Shown: positions 11,186 through 22,765, counted from the first letter of the stretch. The stretch is DNA of 64,000 bases from Sepioteuthis lessoniana (GCA_963585895.1 OY757911.1:90460647-90524646), one strand, 5' to 3'. Notes: generated from the sequence alone by a model not told the origin. Program-made: numbers and translations.

Positions 11186-13660
11186 CATTCTACTATTATA
11201 ACTACTACTAATGATAAAGATTACAGTAGTAGTTGTAGCAGCAGCTATTTCTGGCTTTGGAAGTTTCAGATTGCTTTTTAAAAGTGATTAGGTATTGCTG
11301 GACATTTGAAAAAAAAAATTTTTTTTAAGCCATATAATAATTTTTGATATTTTATCCTAATTTCTTTCTTGAAGTTTAATTTTTTCCCTCTTGTCTATTC
11401 CCTTTGACAGTTTTATCATAAATATTACATTTGTTTTAATTCTTTTTTAAAAGTGAAATGTCTATTCTGTTATAGCTGAAGAAATATTAAATAATTGATG
11501 GATGATGTTATAAAAAAAGAGGAAAATCAAGTTACCTACACTGGTTTAACAAGGGAAAGAACAGTATGAAAAATTGTTTACCCTGATTGATCAAATATGC
11601 ACCTAAATTGTATGCAGAGCTTTGTTTTTGTAACAGCACTTGTGGGAGCATAACAAGGAAATACATACATAAATTAAAGTTATACTTAGATAAGACTTCA
11701 CACACACTTGATACTCTGTGGCTTATGTCATATTTAAAGAGTTGAAAATTAAATATTCTTTCTTTCCATTTAAAAAAATTTTTTTCTCTAAATTTTGCTA
11801 GCAATTTATGAAAAAGTTGATTAAAAAAAAAAAAAAAATGGTAATATGGAAGAGAAAAGTTTATTCAACTTTGGTTATCTACTCCTTCTCTTCTTCTTCA
11901 CTTTACTCAAAATTTTTATGCTCGTTTAACCTAATTCTAAATGAGGAGGAGAAACTGCTTCTTAAATTGACCCCATCCCTTTTTGCCATCCTACCACTAT
12001 AATCATGTCATTTATCTATCAACTTCAGAGATTCCCACTATGAGCATTAGGGTAGAGAGATTTGCCCAACTATTAGATGTTATATTTTGATTATAGTTTT
12101 TTGGGGTTTTTTTTTTCCTGGTTTCAAAATTTGCTGCTGTAAACTTCACAAAAGTATCTCTATAAGATCAAACAGCCCAGAGTATACCTCCTCACCCAAA
12201 ATTCTTGGCTTTTTGAAGTTCTTTGCCTTCCTCTCTTTGATGACATGTATAATATATTTTATATTTGATGTCTCTAAATCATTAATAAAATCTTAAATAG
12301 ATTTTAAAAAACAAAAAAAAAACTTATTTAGCCCTTGCAGGTATGGCTATATTGTTAAAGCCCAAGTCCAAGACTAAAACACCTGGTTCCAAATTCAGGA
12401 TATGCATTTGATCAAAACGAGTCTTACACTTCAATAGTCAGACTAACACTCACAAAACAATGTTGGCATTAATTTTTTTCTTAAATCTACTCACTAATCT
12501 TAAAATAGCAAATATCCTTGTGCAGAAATTAAATTTTTATGTCTTGCTCTTCTAATTTAGAATAGAAATAGGTTTCTATTTTTACTCTTAATTTATTTTA
12601 TGTATAAAATATTTTCAGTAAATTAAACAAAAAACAAGAAATTTCTTTGAACCTTCTAAGTCTATATGCATACAGTACTTCATTTAGCGATTACTTCAAG
12701 ACACACAATCCCTTTTGATTTTATGTGAACTACTATTTTTTGAAATCACTGATCTAGACATTGGGCAAATCTCACTAACCTTTTACACTCACTGTGTATA
12801 TTCCATTTAAGTATCTGTAAATTCCCTAATATTAAAATTACAACCTATTCTTACACACACACACACACACACACACATTACCATGAAGTAGATTATCTCT
12901 TTCTTGCTTGTGATAGTTGTACTAATAAGTTAGTGTATACCTACCTACCTATCCAACCCATCCTTATGAAGCATCCTTCTTCAACTTACACTACCCCCCC
13001 TCCATTTTTCTCTCTGAGTTATCATGCAATGACAAATTCAAATCAAGGAGATGCAGATGAGAAAGGCTATAACAAACAAAAAAAAAAACATGTTGATGTA
13101 AATAATGCTCTATTGATTCCAAATTTGAGCAAAGGATCAAATAAAAATAAAATGTTGGAGAAAAACAAAATTTTTGTTAGAATTTTTTTTTCTTTGTTGC
13201 TTCATTTTTCTTTGTTTTTTAGTTTTCGGAATGTTTTAATATCAGCAGAAACTGAACAGTTCATAAAAATTACTCTAAGATCATAACTGATTTATTTTAT
13301 CTTTCACTGCCATATAACACTTGGAAGTTGACTAAAGTTGTATGATGTCTACAATCATAGTCAGCTTCTTAGTGCTATGTCATATACAACTATAATTGAA
13401 TTTCATACAACATCCCATTTGTTGATTTGTATTTTCTGTCTTGTGGGGAATTTAAAAAAAATAAAAAAAACTTCTCATTATTTTGACACCAAATTTGACT
13501 ACAATTGCTTTGTTTATAATTAAGATTGTTGTCATAAAAACTCTTACAGCTAAATTAATACAACTCACTTTGTACTGACCAGGACCTGCAAAAAATTATT
13601 CTTGATTCAAACTAGAATAAGTTAGTGTATAACTACCTACATAGTCAATTTTGATCACAA
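11186..13660. other. Unlabelled AT-rich intergenic sequence
   Basis: No gene or clear repeat family was recognised. An (AC)n run lies near 12854-12877. Open frames such as 12933-13286 are low-complexity (Thr/Pro then Lys/Asn then Phe) and unsupported. Confidence 0.5.
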
Positions 13661-13664
13661 TGAT

Positions 13665-15760
13665 TCAAATACGGAAGCAACATAGTCATCATCAAATTGT
13701 GATAAAGCATGGATTTCCCTGACTCTCTCTCTCTTTCTCCCTATAATTCATCACTCTTAACAGGCCCTCATAACTACATCCAATATTTGCACAGAGCTGA
13801 TGTAAGCTTTTGCTGGTCAGCCAACACAAGCACATCCATTTGTAGGGGGGTCTGTAGATATTGTCACTTATGAATTCATCCTTGCTTCTCCAGCAGTGTC
13901 CCGCATGTCTTATCTGTCTTAATTGATGGTTTTGTGAAATTGGAGGTAAGTGGCTATACAGTTGCTGTTTTGTGGTGTGTTGCTTTCAGGATTTGTTCAA
14001 AACAGTATGTAGCATTCTTATGTAGTTTCTATCTAGATTTTTCTCCGTACATTTTCTTAGGTGGTGCATCCATACAGCTGTATTAACTCAGCCACAGTTT
14101 AGAAAAAAAATCCTGTTTTATTTTATTGAATAGATTAAGCTTCCATATGATTAAAAACCTGTTGATAGCACTCCACGCATTTGCTAGATGTATGTTGACA
14201 TCACTTGCAATAGATAAGAAGTTGCTGCTGAGATATGTGAACTTGCGTACAAAATCTGCCACTTAAAGTTGAAATGGCTCCTCATTTAAAACACATGAAT
14301 GTTTTATTTGCATTTATGTGAAGGTTAATGCCTCCTACAGCTTGCTCTAGGCTGTGCAGTTGGGATTCGGCTTGGGTGGATGGAGTTGCAAGAAGCACTA
14401 AATCATTTACATAGTCTGTTATAGTTTCTGCCGGATATCATCTACTTCTTTATTTTTAGTGTAAAGCCATTTTCTTTTAGATTTATTAATGTTCAAAGTA
14501 TGTAATCAAGGCAGATTGCAAACAAATATGGTGTTCATATATCTGCTTGCAAAACTCCATTGTAGTTTTAACAGTTTCTTTGCAGAGACCATATACGAAT
14601 AGTATTTACTCTATATTCCCTCCGTATGGAATCAAATACCTTAAAGAAATCTATGAATGTATATGCCACCTACCCTAATAATTTTTAATGAAACATTAAT
14701 TTTCTTCTAAACTAAAAATACTAGTATTTTACTATTTCTAATACAATATAATACAATAAAAATTGATATTATTTGGTATTATCTATCACCATATTCTACA
14801 ACATTGAAGCTCTAACAAAAATAAAATTGCAAGAATATTCATGCTTTTAGTAACAGTTTCAGTGGAATTAAATTACCATAAAATGCTGCAATTAATGTAA
14901 ATCTTATGAACTAGTGTTAGAACAATGCTTTCTGAATAAAATCAGTAAATTTCCTGCATTGTACTATGTTGCCTTTTTAATTTGGCCTTTGGATGTATTC
15001 GAGTAAAACCAAATAAAAAAAACCAGAAACTCAGTAGAATATAGACACTCATGATTAATATGGCAGACTAAATGAAGGGAAGAGCACTTTGAGAACAAAA
15101 CTAAAAGTGAAGAAAGAATATAGAAGTGGAAAGAACATTTCAAGAATCTGCTTGGAAACTCCTTTAAAGTCACTGATAAACCAATAAAAAAAAAAAATTG
15201 AATAGCCAAATAGTATAGTATTACCTCAAGATTTTTTACACATACTCCTTTAATGATTTGGCGGATAGTCAAAATCTGAAGTTGTGGATTGATTTCTCCA
15301 AAAGCTGTTCTCATTTTTCTCAAGAATTTTCTGGATTCAGTTTTGATACAGATGAGAAATAGAGCATTATAAACTTTAGCCACTATAGGAGTAAGAGTTA
15401 TACTGCTGTAGTTCTTACCGATTCTTAGGTCACCTTTCTTAGAGAAGGCGAAGATGCAGCCTTTTGTCCATTTCTCTATTGCATTTTGTTTATAAACACT
15501 GTTGCATAATCAGAAAGGTATATCATCAAATTTCCTTGTCTTTCATACTTCTGCAGGTATTCCATCAAAGCCTGCAATTTTTTATTTCATCAATACTATA
15601 TCAAGTTCTTCCTCTGTAAACTGTCCTAGTTTGATGTCTACTTGGCTATTAATTTTTTTTTTTTTGATTGGTTTATCAGTGACTTTAAAGGAGTTTCCAA
15701 GCAGATTCTTGAAATGTTCTTTCCACTTCTATATTCTTTCTTCACTTTTAGTTTTGTTCT
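13665..15760 (-). mobile_element. Decayed RTE-like LINE, interrupted by a long inverted repeat
   Basis: Read on the - strand, 15390-15640 still shows RT-type text. An FDGIPAE-like stretch (core motif of the RT finger region in RTE/Jockey LINEs) follows a 'VDIKLGQF'-like segment, and 15210-15390 carries a segment reading through a 'GEINPQLQIL' type block. Further down (14690 to 13665) come the YLG-like thumb region, 'LFNKIKQDFF' and the terminal 'HKTATV-PLTSN..KPSIKTDKT' block that matches the LINE at 45.7-46.4 kb and 57.1-57.8 kb. Stops and frameshifts occur throughout. The order is broken at about 14700-15205 by an inverted copy of neighbouring LINE sequence. Confidence 0.6.
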
Positions 15761-16090
15761 CAAAGTGCTCTTCCCTTCATTTAGTCTGCCATGTTAATCA
15801 TGAGTGTCTATATTCTACTGAGTTTCTGATTTTATTTATTTGGTTTTACTCGAATACATCCAAAGGCCAAATTAAAAAGGCAACATAGTACAATGCAGGA
15901 AATTTACTGATTTTATTCAGAAAACATTGTTCTAACACCAGTTCATAAGATTTACATTAACTACAGCATTTAATGGTAATTTAATTCCACTGAAACTCTG
16001 TTACTAAAAGCATGAATATTCTTGAAATTTTATTTTTGTTAGAGCTTCAATGTTGTAGAATATGGTGAGATATTATCAGTTTTTATTGTA
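14760..16090. repeat. Long inverted repeat, arms of about 430 to 450 bases
   Basis: The left arm (about 14760-15205) and right arm (about 15640-16090) are reverse complements with few differences. Both encode the same 76-residue string (starting FFFIGLSVTLKEFPSRFLK) on opposite strands, with changes such as I/V and V/I-L. The spacer is about 430 bases and is LINE sequence. If transcribed, it would form a long hairpin. Confidence 0.85.
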
Positions 16091-16109
16091 TTCAATTGAA
16101 TTCCAAATT

Positions 16110-16330
16110 TTCCTTCTCCTAGAGCAGTTGCTATAGCAAAGTGAAAGAATCTACTATTTACCCATAGTCAGAGGTAGAACAGATGGATTCATGCCTTTCC
16201 AATAAGAAATGCAAGCTGCCTTGTCCAGAATTTGAATTCAGGTTGTCAAGTCCACTTCCTCTGACAAAAACCATAATCCCATTCTTGGGTGTGTATTCAC
16301 TGGCATTATTGTAAGTGCCATTATTTTCCT
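16110..16330 (-). mobile_element. tRNA-derived SINE, family S4
   Basis: Matches the S4 block order: TCCTTCTCCTAGA, CTACTATTTACCCATAG, GGATTCATGCCTTTCC and GCAAGCTGCCTTGTCC, then a B-box complement AGAATTTGAATTC. It begins right at the outer edge of the inverted-repeat arm. Confidence 0.65.
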
Positions 16331-16790
16331 CTTGTGACCCAAGTTAAAATGTTTTCCATAGCTCTTGGCTAATGGCATCCATGAATTTGTGTTGGGGTTA
16401 TAGCTAAAATGATTTAGATTTTAGTCAGCCAGAGAAGTTTTCAACACTTCTTTGTACATAAAAGAGAGAACAGGTTTTCTTTGAATGTCTTTTTATTTCA
16501 TTGAATAAGCCTATTGTTTAGCAACAAAATATTCATACACATAAGATCGTTAATATTTGACTTCTAAAAAAAGTCATTGATAATTATTCAAAATGGTATT
16601 AGTAGAAGAACTATAATGTTAATGGTTAAAACTGGATCAATGAGTAATTAATGGAAACAATCTGCAAATGATTTTTTTCTTTTGTTTCAAATAATGTGAC
16701 AAAAAAATGTAAACTAAAAGAACATTTCTTATTTGAATTTCCCAAAACCAAATATATCACTCACCAGTCTGCATAATGATTTCAATAACT

Positions 16791-16796
16791 TTTATT
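16791..16796 (-). terminator. Candidate polyadenylation signal of the NPH3-like gene
   Basis: TTTATT on the + strand is AATAAA on the - strand, about 245 bases past the stop codon at 17039. A 3' UTR of about 270 bases would be ordinary. Other, weaker A-rich variants exist, so the choice is a guess. Confidence 0.4.
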
Positions 16797-17038
16797 TAAA
16801 TTTTCATACAAGATGAGCAAGTCTTTTTAAGATAAACTGGTGATATTTCTCTAAAATATAAGATGGCTAACTGGAATATTTTTTAGGAAAATGCTTAGCA
16901 TTTATATTAGGAAAATTCATTGATCATGATCCTCTTCTCTTTCATCTCCTTAAAAAAAATAAAAATGGCAGTACATTTTAATTTTAACCCAAAGGTAGGT
17001 TACAAAAATAGCCTTTTAAGGAGAGAAAAAAAAACATC

Positions 17039-17340
17039 TTAGTAACGCCGTGTATAAAGCGGATAGGGTTTAAAGTTATAAATACTGTTAGCACTTGAAG
17101 AATTTTGTGATTTTAATCTGTGATCAAAATTACGGAAAGAGTGTTCCATTTTGAAACCAAGATCATCTTCGAGACTGGAGTCATTAAAATTCAGAGCTCT
17201 GAATGTGTAATTGCTTGTACTTGATGCAACAGCAGATTCTATTGGTTCTGCCAAATAAACACTGCTGCTGTTGCCACTGCTACCAACTACCGAGGGAGAA
17301 TCTCTGAAAGATTGTTTTCTTGGACCTGCTTCTTCAAATT
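17039..17340 (-). CDS. BTB-NPH3 protein, exon 3 (C-terminal tail and stop)
   Basis: Last exon of the gene whose other exons are 23500-23799 and 51828-53055. The acceptor is CTTGCAG (AG at 17342-17341). The exon opens with the last two bases of a split Glu codon and ends in TAA at 17041-17039. It encodes residues 510-609, a Ser/Asn-rich, probably disordered tail (SVVGSSGNSSSVYL, SSTSNYTFRALNFNDSS) with net basic patches and the ending YPLYTRRY. Plant NPH3 proteins also carry a variable C-terminal tail used for regulation by phosphorylation and 14-3-3 binding. The plant tail motif (RxS near the end) is not present here, so nothing specific can be carried over. Poly-T and (T)n tracts sit just upstream in the intron. 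Confidence 0.85.
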
Positions 17341-17408
17341 CTGCAAGAAAAACAGGTAAAATGTTCATAGAAAAATATATGTAATTTTTTTTTTTTTTTC
17401 CCAAATTC

Positions 17409-17446
<38 letters not shown>

Positions 17447-17702
17447 CAAATTTCAATTATACACTCTCTCCTAATTCAAACAGCGATATAAGAATACTTG
17501 ACTCTCAAATAAAAGCTTATGTTCCGCATCAGAGCTTCCTTCAACTATTAAAATAAATACAAATTTTATTACAAAAAATATTTATACAACTTGAAATAAG
17601 GATTTTTAAAAATTTGTATTTTATTTTTTCAAGTTTTACTGTTTAGGATTCTTTTTGGAAAACTTGGAAAAAAAAATGTTTATTTTTTGCCTTCAAGTTT
17701 AC

Positions 17703-17745
<43 letters not shown>

Positions 17746-17939
17746 GTTACTACCTATGTATGATGTCATATCTGTGAAAGATCCATTAGAATCTACAAAT
17801 TATCTTGGATTACTATCCAATTTACTGCCAGTGTAAGAAAACTCAGAACAGAAACTTAGCAAAAGAGATATCTCATTAGCTTCTTTGTAATGGTTAATGA
17901 GTTGAAATCAGCTTTTACTTTAATTGCTTATATTTACTC

Positions 17940-18195
17940 AACCCTTCCAGCAACATGTGATACAGGGTCAATATTTAAGTGGAGTACAACTGGTTTGAAT
18001 TCAGTTTTCCTCTTAGACTGCTTGCCTTACTAAGGATAAAGAACTGTCTGCCCTACTATTTACCCACAAGTGGGGATAACATATAAATTCATGCCTTTCC
18101 CAAGGGTATTAGCATGAAATGAAATGCAATCTGCCTCATCGAGAATTTCAACTCTGGATGCCAACAATTTAAATCATATTATGATTAGGCAAATT
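17940..18195 (-). mobile_element. tRNA-derived SINE, family S4
   Basis: Shows the S4 blocks in order: TACTCAACCCTTCCAGCA, ATACAGGGTCAATATTTAAG, GGTTTGAATTCAG, the GACTGCTTGCC block, CTACTATTTACCCACAAG, CATGCCTTTCCCAAGGGTAT and a decayed head. It is in the sense direction of the host gene. Confidence 0.7.
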
Positions 18196-18295
18196 TGAAC
18201 ATTTTTACTTCTGATCTCTTTGATTTAAGCTTGTTACACGGCTAACATTGATATTTTCACAAAGACAAATCACAAGACAGTCATATTAAAAAGGA

Positions 18296-19240
18296 ATCAG
18301 ACAAGGTTTGGTTTGGTTTGGTTTTATGGCATATCAACCATTATAGGTTATTTAATGCCAAATCCAGTTTATGCATATATATTAGATATATATGATTTGT
18401 AAACATAAGTCAGTAAAGTCAGATTGTTCCGAGTATTGCTATGTATCACTAACAATTCATTTAAACATCAGTCATTTATTTATACATAGTTAAATGAACA
18501 AACCTTTCTATTTCTAACAATTCAGTTTAGCATGAGTCATTTGTTTGCTCTTGGTTTAAATGAAAAACATTTCTATTTGACTCATAGATAGGATCCTATA
18601 AGGTACTACCACTCCATAGTTTGAAATAGGAATGTTTTTGACAATTAAACTGTGTAATCATGCTAAACTGAATTTTTATCAGTAAGAGTTTTCGGACTAT
18701 TGTCTTTGCCTTGTTTGAACAACGGCCAAACTTTAAAAATGATTTCCCCGGTTGAATCATTTCTATGCCCAGATAAACAGGAGACAACTGAGGAAAGCCA
18801 GAGGATACAGCGGCCGAAATGTTGTGAAAAAAACAATAAAGACGAAGACAATAGTCCGAAAACTCTTACTGATAAAAATCATCAAGCTTCATCGCAGAAA
18901 TTTAGACAACTAAACTGAATTGTTTGAAATAGAACTGATTATTTACATAAAAATGGATTTGGTGTTAAATAACCTACAAAGGTTGATATGCTATAAAACC
19001 TAACCAACCAACTACTATTCCAGGCCAGAGTGGAACTGGAAGTGATAGCAATGAAGAGATACTCTGCATTCCCTAAAGCTCCAGCATGAGCCTCACCATC
19101 AGATTGTTTAATGTCATATCCAGGACACTTGGTGAGCGGGGACGGGTCTTATCCCTCTACAAAGATGTAGCCAATGTATTCTACAGTCCCACCTGACTGG
19201 GTTGGGAATCGGACAAGTGTTATACGATACATCAAACGAC
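18296..19240. mobile_element. Three-layer nest: S2 SINE (-), inside it S2 (+), inside it a foldback element
   Basis: An S2 copy in - orientation starts at the tail (about 18296-18600), stops at ACTACCACTCC, and resumes at about 19010 (ACTACTATTCC then GGCCAGAGTGG) to 19240. The related 11-base edges look like a decayed target duplication. The inserted piece (about 18606-19013) reads as an S2 3' half in + orientation. It is itself split by a palindrome at about 18671-18880. Confidence 0.6.
18671..18880. repeat. Foldback (MITE-like) element with perfect 34-base arms
   Basis: The left arm starts TTTTTATCAGTAAGAGTTTT and continues through CGGACTATTGTCTT. The right arm (about 18845-18880) is its exact reverse complement. 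About 135 bases separate the arms, with a GC-richer centre (CAGCGGCCGAAATG). Arm identity suggests a young insertion or conversion between arms. Confidence 0.75.
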
Positions 19241-19472
19241 TGATCTGTATGTTATGTTTACATAACAAAATTGATAAAACCACAAGTGTAGCCCACCAAG
19301 ATGATGGACACAATAAAACTTGAACAGTGTAAGTGTATCATATTGTTGAACTATGTAAGGTGATTTCAGAAAGTATAGAAACTGAAGCTGTATTTACTAA
19401 GAAAGAAATGAACACTGAATGAAATTGCAATTTTCTTCAAAGTAGTTTCCCTGGGCTTCAACACTCTTTAGC

Positions 19473-20010
19473 CCAGTCAGCTGGAGCTGTAGAATACACA
19501 GACTGCTTGTTTGTTTGTTTTGTTGTTTAATGGCATATCAACCAACTTAGGTTATTTAATCCCAAATCCATCAAGAAGAACAGTAGTCGTATTATTTAAC
19601 CTCTTGCTGGCAGCATAAGGGGCTTCATACTTTTCCCAAGGATATTTGTTTGAAAGTGAACGTAATAGCATGACTGGATTTTGAACTCACTTACTAAGAT
19701 TCTGCAGTCTAGAACTTTAACTATTACACCATGAGGACACCCCACTTCCAGACTGTTTCTCTACTGAGGCGTAAGACCCCTCCTTATGAGTGTCCTGGAT
19801 ATGACATTAAACAATCTGATGGTGAGGCTCCAGCCTTAGAGGTTTGGGGAATGTGGAGTACTCTTTCATTGCCTTTACTCCCAGGTCCACTCTGGCCCAA
19901 AGTGGTAGCCCCTGATAGGGTCCTATCTATGGGTCAAATAACTGTTGATATTTAAACTGAGTGTCAATAAAGGACATACTAAATTGAATTGTTTGAAATA
20001 AAACTGATCA
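19473..20010 (+). mobile_element. SINE S2 (+) interrupted by SINE S1 (-)
   Basis: The S2 head (CAGTCAGCTGGAGCTGTAGA) stops near 19506 at CAGACTG and resumes near 19748 at CAGACTG, then continues through the S2 body: GAGTGTCCTGGATATGACA, TCTGATGGTGAGGCTCCAG, CTCCCAGGTCCACTCTGGCC and TATGGGTCAAATA. The interrupting block (about 19507-19741) is an S1 SINE in reverse, from the poly-TTTG/GGCATATCAACC tail to the head complement CCATGAGGACACC. Confidence 0.7.
19507..19741 (-). mobile_element. tRNA-derived SINE, family S1
   Basis: A reverse-orientation S1 inserted into the S2 element around it. Blocks seen include TTTAATGGCATATCAACC, the B-box complement TTTTGAACTCAC and the head complement TTACACCATGAGGACACC. 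Confidence 0.7.
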
Positions 20011-20124
20011 TTTTACTGTGTATAAACAAATGAGTGATGTTTAATTGAATTTTTAGTGATACATAGCAATACTTTGAACCATTTAACTTTGTTGACTTAT
20101 GCTAAATTGAATTGCTTGAAATAG

Positions 20125-20262
20125 AACTGTTTGGGAAAGGTATTAACCCCCTTATCCTTCTAGCTATGGGTTAAATAGTACCACTACTGTTCTTCTAGGA
20201 GAATGGCTTTGGCATTGAATAACCTATAAAGGTTGATATGCCATTAAACAAAGAAACCCAAA
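20125..20262 (+). mobile_element. SINE S1, 3' half
   Basis: Begins GGGAAAGGTATTAACCCCC, runs through ACTACTGTTCTTCTAGGAGA, and ends with the tail GGTTGATATGCCATTAAAC. The tRNA-like head is missing (5' truncation). Confidence 0.65.
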
Positions 20263-20459
20263 TTATCCCAGTTATCTCAGTTTAGGAAACAAGAAAAAGT
20301 TCAATCGAGCTAAGACTGGTAAGTATGGAGGCTACAGTATTTGTATAATCTTATGTTTTACCAAAAACTGTAAATGAAAAAGTATTAAAAATTAGCAGGC
20401 ATTTATCTTGACTTCATTTAGACTTGGTCACTTTATTATATGTTGCTAAGCTGTACATC

Positions 20460-20690
20460 AGTCCAATTAGCTGAGACTGTTGAATATACTGACTGAATCT
20501 TTGCAGAGAGGTAAGATACCCACCCTCCCAATGAGTGTCCTGGATATGATACTAAACTCTATCAAATAGCGAGGCTCCAGTCCTGGAGCTTTGGGGAATG
20601 TGGAGTACACCTTTGTTGCTATTACTTCTTGGACCACTCTGGCCCGAAGTGGTAGTACCTGTTAGGGTCTCATCTCTGGGTCTAACAGTA
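20460..20690 (+). mobile_element. SINE S2
   Basis: Carries the head about AGCTGAGACTGTTGAATA, then GAGTGTCCTGGATATGATA, GAGGCTCCAGTCCTGGAGC, CACTCTGGCCCGAAGTGGTA and a GGTCTCATC/GGGTCTAA end. It abuts the S3 copy that starts near 20690. Confidence 0.65.
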
Positions 20691-20945
20691 AAAGTAAAGT
20701 TAGTGACCTAAATCGGGGGGTGACCCAAAGGCTTCCTTTTCAATAGCTACTACACCTAGGTGTTGGGGAGGGCACTACTCCATTTCCTGGATTGCTCCAC
20801 TTTACCCTTGATCCTTACAATGCTGAAAGTTAAGCAAAGCGGCATCAAGTACCATTTTTTGAGTCTTTGGTCTGACTCGACCTGGGATTGAACCCCGGTT
20901 TCCTGGACCATTGGCAAACACTCTACTCATTAGACAAATGACCCA
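20690..20945 (-). mobile_element. tRNA-derived SINE, family S3
   Basis: Reverse orientation. The S3 end AAAGTAAAGTTAGTGACC lies at the left. The tRNA-like head complement at the right contains GGGATTGAACCCCGG, which on the - strand gives a near-consensus B box (GGTTCAATCCC), and ATTAGACAAATGACCCAG (A-box side). Other S3 copies are at 26818, 42966, 56340 (-) and 27590, 30615 (+). Confidence 0.75.
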
Positions 20946-20949
20946 GTTA

Positions 20950-21265
20950 TATTGAACTGTTTAATCAGTTAATTCTGTACAAGCAAATGACTGATTGGAA
21001 TTGTTAGTGCTACATTTACATAGCAATACTTGAAACCATCTAACTGTTTGCAAACAAATGATTAATGCTAAATAGAATTATTAGTGTTCGATAGGAATAC
21101 TTGAAACTCATTTACTGGATGCAAACATTTGAACTCTGGCATATGTTTCCCACAAAAGTATTTGTTTACAAATCATATATATTTAATTTATAAACATATA
21201 AATAAAATTTGGCATTAAATAACCCACAAGATTTGATATGCCATAAAACTCAACCACCCAGCTGT
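20950..21265 (+). mobile_element. SINE S2 body and tail
   Basis: Repeated blocks GTATTAAATAG-like, ACTTGAAACCATCTAACTG and GCAAACAAATGA lead to the tail GATATGCCATAAAACTCAAC. It may be the 3' part of the S2 copy at 20460, separated from it by the S3 insertion. Confidence 0.55.
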
Positions 21266-21388
21266 GTACATGTTTTCATTTAAATTTTCAAATTTTGCAA
21301 AATTGAAAGTTTCAGACTCAATATTTTTTGATCACTCACCACGCATGAATCCTAAACAATAGCTGGAAAGAAATAATCTATATGTGTG

Positions 21389-21423
<35 letters not shown>

Positions 21424-22244
21424 GTGTGTGTGCATCTTGTCACAGAGCAAAGATGATTAAAGCTTTTCTTCAGGAAAGCTATTTAAAATCAATGACATGA
21501 CCAGTGAACAGTCTGGAGCTAAATCCAACTGAAAAGTTATGGTAGAAATTTTTCAAAAAATGATCCATGAAAAGGTTTCATTCACATAAGAAAGTCTCTC
21601 AATTGTGAGTCAAGAAAGTTGGAACCATTTTGATCTATAACATTGCTTTAAATTAGTGAAATCCATACCTGAAAGAATTAAGGCTGTCATAAAAGCTTGA
21701 GGAGAGACAATAAGGTATTAATTCTAAGTTTTTTGTTAATGAATTCCATAATTTTTTCATTAGTATTAGGTTTTTCCATAGTATTTTCCTCTGCATGGCT
21801 TGGGAAAAAATGTACTTTATTCAAAAAATGTAACATAGTTTGTTAATATTTTTGAATTTAATCTTGTTTATATTTTATAAAGCCAGAATGTTCAGTGATT
21901 AAAGAAAAAATGTTTTATGTCTTATCTGTAATTAGTTTATTTACTGTTAAATAAAAAAAAGTTTGCTAATTCCATAATTTTTGCCTTGGGTAGTATATGC
22001 AAAATAATGGCTGGGCAGATATAAGCCATACATATGTGTGTGTGTATATATATATGTATGTATATATATATATATATATAGTATGCTTTGATGAAAGGAA
22101 TGTAAAAATATATATGCACACACACACACACACAGACAATGTCATAATCTACATATTAATACATTTGTAACTACCTACCTTTAACCTTGGCATTTGGTGT
22201 GAACCACACAAATGTGAGAAAGGGATATATATACATATAAATTA

Positions 22245-22765
22245 TTTCAAGAAAAAACCCAACATTCGATCACATAAGGATAATAAGTTTATTTCCATCC
22301 AGTTAAGAGCATTGATATGAATCAAAACTCCAAAAGAATTTTACAGGGAATCATAAGATCTAATAAGAAAGTGTTTTCTTGTTGGATCTGATGAAGTCCT
22401 GCAAAATTCTTTTGGAGTTTTGATTCATATCAATGCTCTTAACTGGATGGAAATAAATTTATTATCCTTATGTGACCGAGGGGTGTCCTCGTGGTGTAAT
22501 GGTTAAAGCAATGGACTGTGGAATCGTAGTACGTGAATTCGTACTCCAGTCACGCTATTACGTTCACTTTCGGACAAATACCCTTGGGAAAGGTATGAAC
22601 CCCCTTATCCTCCGAGCTATGAGTTAAATAGTATCACTACTGTTCTTCTAGGAGAATGGCTTTGGTATTAAATAACCTAACAAGAGTTGATATGCCATTA
22701 AACAAAAGAAACTTAAACTTATGTGACCGAATGTTGGGTTTTTTCTTGAAATAATATATATGTAT
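22245..22765. repeat. Foldback element with a SINE inserted in its right arm
   Basis: The left arm (about 22245-22355) and the right arm (about 22393-22479 plus 22731-22765) are reverse complements, including GAATCAAAACTCCAAAAG / CTTTTGGAGTTTTGATTC and TCCATCCAGTTAAGAGCA / TGCTCTTAACTGGATGGA. The right arm is cut at CTTATGTGACCGA by a SINE and resumes after a second copy of that string. Confidence 0.88.
22480..22717 (+). mobile_element. Full-length tRNA-derived SINE, family S1, with 13-base target duplication
   Basis: The element begins GGGGTGTCCTCGTGGTGTAA (A-box-like region), has a B-box-like GAATTCGTACTCC, the body GGGAAAGGTATGAACCCCC, and ends in the tail GAGTTGATATGCCATTAAAC plus an AAAAGAAACTTAAA end. 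CTTATGTGACCGA flanks it at 22467-22479 and 22718-22730. The empty site is preserved in the left arm of the palindrome around it, which confirms both ends. Confidence 0.92.
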
